The notes under the pieces were generated by a model. It had not been told where the DNA came from, searched no databases, and saw only the letters and a list, made by a program, of their open reading frames with translations. Made by a program: the position numbers and the translations under genes. Shown one piece after another: positions 54,746-64,000 of a stretch of DNA of 64,000 nucleotides (positions are counted from its first letter, which is position 1; every line of letters starts with the position of its first letter). This DNA comes from Hydractinia symbiolongicarpus (taxonomy: Eukaryota; Cnidaria; Hydrozoa; Anthoathecata; Hydractiniidae), in NCBI RefSeq assembly GCF_029227915.1, contig NC_079875.1, forward strand, positions 15,001,001 through 15,065,000, in the 5' to 3' direction.

Positions 54746-57540
54746 TAGTCCTTCCCAACAAAAAACAAACTCAACTTTGCCAGGACAAAGTTCAAAGTAT
54801 GTTAATTTTATATTATGTTATTATATTTTTTATTTCACAGATTTATGGCTTTCAGGTTGGTAACTAAAATAAGGATTTTTGCAAACACATTTTTTTAGTC
54901 AGCACTGCAAAAACAAAGCTACATACGTATATATTTAAGTAAAGAGAGGATAGTATTTTGATGTTCATTTTCCTTAAGCAAACAGGAAATTTTATATGCA
55001 ATTAAAGAAAGTTAGACACAGGTTATATCACAATTTTTTTTAGTTAGTTATTAAATGGCTTTATTTTAAAGAGAGAATAATAGATGATATGTTGTTATTA
55101 TTATTATGTTACTTTAGATTGTTTACACTGTTATGTTAGCCAAAATGTTTTTTTTGACATGAGTTGTTAAAATAGCAGAACACTAATGTATTTTATCAAC
55201 TACTACCTACTATCAAAGTTTTAAAATGTCATGATCATTAAAAGTATTTTTTTTTAAAATGTTACAATTTTTATATAAATATTTACAATTCTTATAAAAA
55301 TAATAATACAAAATAACAAGGGTGTTTCATAATAATGACAGTAAAAACTACATGAAAATCCAATACATTGGGAAAAGTCATACAATGTGGTATATAATAA
55401 CTATCTTATGATAAAAAAGTACAAAGTACAATTATATAGCATGGAAACAAACTGAAGTTGATAGAAACCAGACCAATAACATTAGTTCTTATTTAAAAAT
55501 ACAAATTTCAATAACTTTTATTACATTGACATTTTAACAATTTATTATTGTGTTACATGTGAGAACAAGATGTATTTTTCATGTTCAGGCCTAATCTATA
55601 AAAAAAGCACCTAATGTGGTTATGCGACCCAAGCTTTAATAATTCTGCTTCCTCTAGCAATTTAAGATACTGAAATTACGAATAGAAATTTGAAAATTTT
55701 AAGCACACAGGGGTACACGTCAGAAGGGCTGCTGTTTTGACAGGGGGAAGAACGTAGTAGTATTTTTAACAATGCTTACTGCAGGGTGTTTTAATCTATA
55801 TAAATAAGTTGTAGTGGGCGTTGTTAACTAAATTAAAAACAAACAATATTTGTAAATTAAATTATGGAAAGTTCAGCCTAATAATCACAATGCTAACAAT
55901 GGATCTTAAAAATTAGCATTTTAAACATTACTCTGTTATTGTCAAAGACAATTTTTATCTTTTACATCTTTTATTTTTCTCCAAAAGACAACCAAACAGC
56001 ACTTAAAATAACGCTTTCAAACCTAACTTTGTAAAATTGTCACTTTAAAAATCCTGGTGTGATCATACTTTTTTAACAAACGTTATGATCACACACCCCC
56101 AGGTTAATAATAATTTTGGTTTCATAGAGAAGAAATTAATCAACAAAGACTCTATTCAAAGCAAACTTGTATATCCTAGCTAATCCACTGACTGCTGAGC
56201 CAGATAAAGGACTAATTAGACTAAGGTGTCATAAATACAGTCCTTTTGTATTAGTAACCACGAATTACAGCTAATACCTAGCTATGCGATCATTTACTAG
56301 TGTGGAGGTGAATGCCAATAAGAAACGAATAAAGAAAGTCTACATGGTTGCAAATGCAGAACAGGCAATGTAAAATAACTGAGGGGTCTAGTAACACAGT
56401 AGTTATATACATAGAAGAATTTGATGAGAGGTGACATGATGCGCGAAATAGGCGAAAAATTATTAGAGAAATATTCTTATAGCGTCACCACCAGCGTGAG
56501 CTGGAGTCTCCTGTTGATTAGTAAAGTATGTTTTGTCTAATCTAAAAAAATTATGAAAAAGAAATTTAGAGTACCAGGTTCAGAAATATATATCTCAGCT
56601 AGCCACAATTTTTGTGGAATTGGGGGAGCAATTTTTTAAAATTAGGTGCGTGTACAAAAGCTGGCCCCTTACTTATAGGCCTGTATATCTTATTGTTATA
56701 ACTTGGGAACAATGATAACAGTAGAGTGTCAACAAAAGGTATATGGGGCTCTTATGTAGATAAGAAATTGTTACACAACCAGATGCTATAATATAGGTTG
56801 CAGTACTGTTATTAGGCAGGTGCCCAATACAAATTACTGAAACTGTGTTATTGAGCTGTCAAGTACAGCATGCTCTAATTGAGTTTTATGAGTTTTATTA
56901 TTATAGCAATTATAAATATTAACCACAAACCACTGTGATTATAGAAATTCATTAAAAAAAGAAACTTTAAGCTTGTTTTTGAAAAAAGAATCATTTTGGA
57001 TTTTAAATTCCTGTTAGGGCCAATTTTTGTAAGCCAAAAACTTTTGTGACCCTACTTGTCTAAGAAAAAAAAAATTTCTCATTGATGACGTCTGCTATGA
57101 TCCATTGATACATCAAAAAAATTTTTTTTAATTTGTTTTGTCTGTTGCCTTTATTGTGTATAGAGCTTAAAACTGAACAAAGAAATCTATAAGAACACGT
57201 GCTTTTGTCATTAACATGCTGTTCTAAAACGAATGTGTTGATTCAGCTTTAAAATCCAATTTTGATCCCTAGTTACCCACACAGGGGATAATGCCAGTTG
57301 TTTCCATTCGTTTCCAAATTATGATGCCTCAAACTTATAAGTGCATTGTAATGGTTTGGTAATAAGCTATTGACATTAAATGAATGTTATTCATGTTGTG
57401 ATCTGTCAATTACCTTTTAAGAATTAAGTGGTCTATTATTGTAGTAAATAAACCTTATGTCTTGCTTGTTACACATGCAAATATCTTATATATTAAAAGA
57501 GTTGTAATTTTTGAAATTTTATGTGACTGAATTATTTTTA
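54746..57540. other. AT-rich flank upstream of MALT1, nothing firm
   Basis: No coding region. A possible MITE terminus pair lies at about 55587 (caggcctaatctataa) and about 56690 (complement tacaggcctataag), related to the short element at 40.7 kb. The MALT1 promoter and 5' UTR exon should lie here. Confidence 0.45.
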
Positions 57541-60500
57541 GCATGGTAAATCAGATCACACCTGATCTTCAGGTTCGAAGCCTACCATACAGTGCGCTAC
57601 GTCAGTTGGCAGAACTGCTTGATATACCTGGTCCACATGACTGGAAAAGCCTAATCAGTGAACTTCCAAGTGGTGCCTACACACGTGGCCAGGTAATTTT
57701 TATTTAATTCCAGTGCTGTTCCTAGCTGGAATTTATTTTTTTTGTATTAACTTCAGTAGCAAAATAATATCAATTCGAGCATATAGGATAAGGTAGCTTT
57801 CCAGCATTGTTGCAGTAACATTTTCTACTCTTCTGAAATTTCATCTAAACTAGGTTCAACTTTACATGCTTCTTGTTGTTACTGTGTTATTAAAGTTGAA
57901 TTTTTTTTTTCATAGATTGCGCAATTTGAAAAAGAAAATTACAGACCAGGGGGCAGTGCAGCAATGGCATTATTAACAGATTTTGGTCATCAGTTAATGA
58001 CAGTTGGAGAACTGGCAGCGTACCTTGAATTAATAGATCACCAAGAAGCGTTGTTGATTGTGAAGCCTCATGGTAGGTGTACATTTGACAATTTACATAT
58101 ACCATTTACATGCAATCGTGTAAGACACAGTACTTATCAGTACTAGTTCTTCCACAGTGCGGAGTATTTTAGAAAATAATGTTTTTGATGTAAATTGCGA
58201 AAGTTAGGCTTTAAAAGAATTTGTGAAATTTGTGAAAAGGCTTAATCGTGAAAGTTTATTCCCTCAAAATATATTAAAATAGGCTATTCACAAATCATAA
58301 TTCTTATAGACTTCTTCAACGATTTCTTTAAAGGAAAACAAAATTCTATATAAATAGCTATTTTTGTATGCGGAGGAATGTTCATAATTTTAATTTAACT
58401 TTAATTTTCATCTGACTATGATTACAAGTAATTATATGAAAACGAAGAAATAAATAAAAAGAGGCATTAGTTATACTGCATACAGAAATGTAAGGATTAA
58501 CAGTGGATTTACACGGATAACAGAATTGTTTTACGTAATAGTACTAAAATGTTTTTCATACATTCCTATATTAACAGGTTAGTTTTGTTTTAACTGTTTC
58601 ACATTGAGTATTTTAAGGAATAATATTTCCTAAAACATGTTGCATGATGTACTTTTGACATAGGTGGTAAAGTAAATCAAATTTTAGGAAGTACAAAATT
58701 TATTGATTTTGATTTTCTTTGGTTTTAACTTTTGAATCCCTACATAAACTAGGGAACTAAAAAAGGTTACTATATATTTTTTATCCATGTAAACTCCACC
58801 TTAGGATAAATTTCTACAACAAAAACATAAAAGTAAAACATTTTTTCAGTCAATGTTTTTATGAAAACCCTTTTGGCTGTTTTACACAACCTTTAAGAGT
58901 TGCCATCTCTACCTATTGTACAACCCTTTATCATAATGTTATTGTTTTCAAGAACCAGTGACAATTACCAAACAGCCATCTCCGGTTATCGTTCAAGAAT
59001 CACAAGATGCTTGTATTTCCTGTGAGGCAACAGGCTTTCCTCGCCCACGTTATCAATGGTATAAATATCAAAACCCACTTACTGGAAAATGTACACCGGT
59101 ACTAAAATTTAAAGATGTCACTATAGACGCCAGTGGTGACTACTATTGTAAAATCACAAATCCTATTGGCTCCGAATATACTGAGGTTGTAAACGTACAA
59201 GTTACGCCTTTGATTGCACCAATTAGTAAGTAATTTTTTCTTAAATATAAAACAACTAGTCCTTAAACTGTGGAAAAATCCACGGGGTCGCTTGTCTTTA
59301 AATTAAATGCTATTTCTAACGGACAACTAGACAGAATATGGCTATTATTAATGAGATAAAAAAACTATGTTTTCACACTCCTCCAACAACAGGTTCTGCA
59401 GCAACACACTGACTAATCAGTCACACATGCAGGTTCTAAAGTACACACACAGTAGTACATCATCAAATTTGTTTAAATAACAATTAAACAAGAATATTTT
59501 GTCACATATTAATACCAGATTATACAATGGTAAATTAACTAAATTAGACTAGTTAAATGTTAGTATAACTAGTCTGAAAATAAATAATGTACTCAAGTGA
59601 TGTACACTTTTCAATTTGTGATGTAGACATAACAACTCTCTGGTTTTAACTAATCATACAAAATTTCAGTGTGACTTTCGCTATTTATGGTAACATTAAG
59701 GTATTAACTTGCATATACATGTATTATTTAATTTTTAGTTAATGGGACTACTGGCCCTGAAGATGTATATTCAAGAACCTTTTCTGGTATGAAAATTCAG
59801 GACCCCAATGGTAAGAGTTTTTTTTATAATCGTTAAGCAAACTATGAATAAATTCATAACTAAAGCTAAATGAAATATATTTTTCATTTTTTACATAACT
59901 TATGATTTTTCTACGATCTTTTTTATATTCTTTGTTTCTAAAACAATTTTTACCTATACTGTTAACAGTAGAATTGGATAAACTCCAGGAAATAAGGTTG
60001 ACATCTTGGTTTGCGAGTTTTTGCACGTGACTACCTCAATTTCTATGTTTTAAAAAATTTGCCAATCTTAAATATCCTTTAATACACTGCAGACTAAAAT
60101 TTGGTAGTATTGAACACACAATTAAAATAAAATGTTATCGATTCTTTTTATTGTTGTTTTTTCCTTAAATAATTATCAATTACTAAGTGCTTTGAGCTTT
60201 CACCTTGCTATGCGGAGCAACGAAACAAAACAGCATCTTTTTGTTTGTTTTTACTCTTATACTCTAAATATTATTGTACATTTAGGGTTTCCAGAGGAGA
60301 CAGTGATAATGTACGTTGGACAATACTTTGTCCTGTCATGCGACACAGATGCACAAAGCTATCAGTGGTATAAAAATAGCTACCCTATTGCAAATGCGAC
60401 TAATCGTAATCTACTCTTTAACGAGTTTCAACTTGCTGATGAAGGACATTATTCATGTAAGGTGAATGTGAACGGAAAAGAAATTGTCACTCGTCTTGCA

Positions 60501-63245
60501 CATTTGAAAATTGGTATGTATGTTCGAAATGAAAATTGACACATGTCTCCTCAAACTTATCAATCCTCTCGGTTTGGACAAGTCTCCTTAAATCTTTTAA
60601 AATCTCCTCTAAAAGTAGATTTTTTAACAATTTTTTTTTCAAATCTTCCTAATTTCAGTTAGGCATTCTAGTTCAGCCTATTACATGTTTGAACTTTAAT
60701 TTTTAAAATGCATAGAAATGCTACATGGGCCCATCCATAATTTGTTCTTCACTTATGGCATATACCTTTAAAATCATCTCATATATTCTTAATTTCTCAC
60801 AAAAAAAATGAAAATCTCCTTAAAAACTTTTCATGAAAAAACCCCCATTGTTTAAGAAAAGGTTGAAAATTCTCATCAAAAGCCGTCAAATTTGACTTTA
60901 AAAAGAGCAGCAACATTGTCTTAGTATGTAGTGTTATTACATTATGAAAGACTTACCTAGGCCATCACTTCCCTTAGTATATCTTAGAACATCTGAAAAA
61001 TAGTATAAACACAGAAATAAGTGTCTACGTTTTACCATTTTAGCATACTGCAGTATTTTTAAATCAACGAGGCTGTCTGTAGAAGATGTTCTGTTTCTCG
61101 TCTGTCAGTGAGCAAAAAATCAGAACTTGAAGGTTGAACTTACTTACCAGTTTCTTAAAAAACTTTAAAAAACTTCAGTAAACTTTGGTAGAATTGTTTA
61201 AATTTACAATCATTGAGAAGCCTTTACACGAAATCTGGACTTCCCCAATATTCGGTGTATAACTGCTGGGAAACCTTCACACAAAGCCTCATCCGCTAAA
61301 AAGAAATTGTCTTAAACAATCAATGGCGTAATCTTAATTAATCTTCTCAGTACTTTAAAAACAATTCCATAGGTACTGGCAAAAGTCTTGACTTTCATTT
61401 AAGGTTAACTTATTCTGCTTACATACAATTGACCATTTTTTCAATGTTATTCCGTTATTTCCGTTAGTTAGTACACATCATTTATCATTTGTACATGTCT
61501 GTTTTTTATTTCATCAAGGCAACCCACCTCTACCTATGCCTCAACCAGTCAACAAACTTGTAAATCAAGAATTTGGTAAGTTTTCTGGTGTGCTATTTTA
61601 TCAGTAGTCTTTTTCATTCATGTCACTCATGTTTATAGGAGTTGACTCAAATGTTTATTTGTTATATTTTTGCTCTTCTTTTGTTCTTCTACTTTTACTT
61701 ATTTCTATTTGTAGCTACTGCTAAATTAGCTTTAGTTATTGCAAATCAAAAGTATCAATTTCCACGAAATGAATCCGAAATATTAGTTCATCCCATCGAC
61801 GATGCAAAACTTTTGTCTGCTACGCTAGAAAAAATTGGATTCAAAGTCACCTGTTTGGTAAATTTAACGAAAAAAGAAATGGAAGCCGCAATACAGGGTT
61901 TCTGTAAGTTACTGGAATGTGCGAAAGGCGTATACTCGTTGTTCTATTTTTGTGGTCATGGTTTTGAGGATCATGGAAAGACGTTCCTAGTTCCCATTGA
62001 TGCAACAAACAAATGGACTTCAGATGTTGCTTTGTCAGCGGAATATGTTTTATCAGAAATCCAGCATTGTAGAGCCACAAAACTTGATGTTGTTCTACTG
62101 GATGTGTGTCGAATCAAGTAAGTCTTTTGTGCATTGTTTATGTTCAAACCAAAAAATGGCAGGTTTGATTCATTTGTTCATAAATAATAAAAATAACAAA
62201 AATAACAAAGACTAGAATTGATTTTATATCTAAAATTCTCTCTATGCAATTTTGTGTTACATGAAATATTAAAATAGCAAATGATGAAAAATGGTGGAAA
62301 TATTTAAGTTAAGACTAGAAATCATATGAGTAAATTAACCATGTGTTATTTAAATATATCTGTCCTCATTGTGTATTAAAGATCTGGCGGCGACCAAATG
62401 TCAAATGGGTTGAGAGCATTTGATCCCCCTTTTTTGGCTGGAGCCCAATGTGTGTTTGGATATGCAACGTAAGTTTTACGGTTCATGTAATTTACTAAAT
62501 AAATTTTTCCATAAGCCCTGAATTTTTTTGATGAAAACACGTTGTTGTTGTTTTTTATAAGAAACTTGGTGAAGGGTCTTGTTTTAAAAGTTTCTTAATT
62601 TTGGTCTAAATTTTAAACTAAAAGTTTTTCATTCGGTTTCTTTTTTTGTTGTTAAAAATATGTATTCAATGAATGATATTTTGATATTTTTAAAAATATT
62701 TTGTAGTTTTTTAAATCCTTCCTTTTGTTTTAACTTGAAAAATGTAAGCATTCGATTTTTAAATGTGCTTGAAACAAACTTGTCTTTGCAATATAATAGC
62801 TATATAATTTGTAATTTAGCTATATATATAATTTAAATGAAATTTTTCTTTTAAAAAAATTTCCTCAAATAAGAAGTCAAACATGAAAAAATAGTCATAA
62901 CAATGTAGTTTTTAAATTTTTTGAGATTCTACATGTAGATTTCGTATAAATTTTTTTTTTACATAAAAACGTGTACGACGTATGCTGCATCATCAATATT
63001 TATTCTTTGTCCCTACTAAAAATATACACCTCTTTATGGGGCTACTTATATATAGTTTTTTGAGGAATAAGGAATCAGTAGAAAATGTGTTAAAGATAAG
63101 ATGTTTCGATATTCTTCATTTAGGTGTCCACAATCACAAGCTTTCGAGAAACGTCGTGATACAAATGGTATATATATGAAACATTTGGCGCGTCATTTGA
63201 CTGAGAATATTGAAATAGAAAAATTGCTACATAAAGTTGGTATCG
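57541..63245 (+). CDS. malt1: MALT1-type paracaspase (5' nine exons; continues past window)
   Basis: Caspase-like protease and scaffold of CBM-type signalling. Exons: 57541-57692 (ATG 57543), 57916-58072, 58953-59225, 59739-59810, 60286-60513, 61519-61575, 61715-62117, 62382-62468, 63124-63245. All have GT/AG borders with matching phase and encode 516 residues. Residues 1-102 form a death domain (LPYSALRQLAELLDIPG, GELAAYLELIDHQ). Residues about 103-193 form Ig1 (CISCEATG ... GDYYCKI), and about 218-293 form Ig2 (LSCDTDAQSYQWYK ... GHYSCKV). From 313 comes the paracaspase domain (KLALVIANQKY) with His about 394 in FCGHGFE and Cys about 444 in LLDVCR. The Asp two residues before the Cys, which sets Arg preference in human MALT1, is kept. 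The exon after 63245 was not found, so the C-terminal Ig and tail lie beyond 64000. An acceptor-like tttttag directly before the ATG suggests an upstream UTR exon. Confidence 0.93.
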
Positions 63246-64000
63246 GTAAGTCCTAATCTTGCTAACATTTATTCTAAAGAGTAAAGTTATTAGAAAAAAC
63301 ACTGTCGGCATGTTTAAGGCTGATATAAGAGTTTTCATAAGCATACTGAACTAAAATTTATTATAAAGAACTTCGAAATTTTGGTAGAACGTCCCTTTTA
63401 TGTCAAACAGAAAACTCATAACGGAAACCAGATGTTCAATATTAAATTGCAGCGTAGTTTACCACTTACTGTTAAAAAGGGTGGCACTTTGTGCTTTCTG
63501 GCTTCTTCTGTAGCTGGAGTAATGAGGCTTGGTAGATCCCTAATGGATAAATTAGCATCTTGGCCCACACACAATTTTTTTAAACGAAACCTGCATACAG
63601 GTTTGCATAAATAGCTTTTTTAATAATTGAATTAGCAACTCTTTGGAAACACATTAAGGCTGGGAAATCCCTAAAATATTTGAACTATAATCTCAGCCTA
63701 AAGCCTAAGAGTTAAAACGTTTACCAAAAAAAGAAAATAGCATTTTAAATGGATGAACATGGATAGACATTGATCACAGTTTTTAGGAAAACATTGACTT
63801 AAACGAAATGCTTTTTAAATATTTGAATAAATTGTGCATGTTCGAAAATTTAATCGTTGACAAAGCATGTTGCTGTCCTGGGCAAAGGGTACAAACACAA
63901 ACCAGGTTGGACAACATTAGAAAACACATCGTAGGCATGGTTTGAGGCTGATATAGGAGTTTTCATAAGCATACTGAGGTTGAAAGAAAATACACCATGC
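63246..64000. other. MALT1 intron with a diverged direct repeat pair
   Basis: About 63287-63355 and about 63917-63985 share 'ggctgatata(a/g)gagtttt' and 'cataagcatactga' with flanking similarity over about 70 bp. No exon could be assigned in this stretch. Confidence 0.5.

Noticed and set aside
63381-63614. Candidate next MALT1 exon
   Set aside because: No acceptor in phase 1 with an Ig-like or MALT1-like translation; the frame looks like chance in an intron.

Overview
The window is eukaryotic, AT-rich and intron-containing, and looks like animal nuclear DNA. Gene content (a Wnt ligand, a paracaspase with a death domain and Ig domains, a retinol/steroid-type SDR, an UPF0235 protein) together with the mix of repeats (short hairpin MITEs, tRNA-derived SINEs, PIF/Harbinger, Ty1/copia and pogo relics, a LINE with a zinc-finger insert) suggests a cnidarian, perhaps a hydrozoan. 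The species cannot be fixed from the sequence alone. Layout: 0-7.7 kb is repeats with no gene I can support. A possible terminal exon lies at 7.8-8.1 kb. A three-exon wnt gene occupies 10.6-12.6 kb (+). Two tRNA-derived SINEs follow (13.5-14.1 kb), then an intact single-exon gene for a type I membrane protein (14.3-15.3 kb, +) with a TATA box and two CRE sites in front. From 20.2 to 24.4 kb (+) lies a large repetitive, low-complexity gene that I join across one 338-bp intron. From 27.0 to 29.1 kb there is a TIR-bounded element with a 7-bp target duplication. It carries a decayed CARF-like/Ulp1-protease/PHD gene. On the minus strand follow a complete three-exon SDR gene (29.3-31.3 kb) and a complete two-exon UPF0235/DUF167 gene (31.4-33.5 kb), only 70 bp apart. 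From 34.5 to 54.8 kb is a transposon graveyard: an inverted-repeat element with a DDE-type relic, a 4.6-kb TIR element containing two nested smaller elements, a SINE, a deleted Harbinger, a rearranged Ty1/copia relic split by a MITE, a BEN-like gene or relic, a pogo-type transposase relic and a 5'-truncated LINE. The right end (57.5 kb to the edge, +) holds the first nine coding exons of a MALT1-type paracaspase, cut off by the window. How the genes fit together: there is no operon-scale pathway. Wnt (secreted signal), MALT1 (death-domain protease), SDR (lipid-type oxidoreductase) and UPF0235 are independent host genes. The only arrangement that hints at co-transcription is UPF0235-SDR. The points most worth following are the Wnt whose normally lipid-modified serine is replaced by asparagine, and the two TIR elements (27.0-29.1 and 38.0-42.7 kb) that carry unfamiliar gene cargo. 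All exon joins were made by eye from splice sites, reading phase and family similarity; no search was run.
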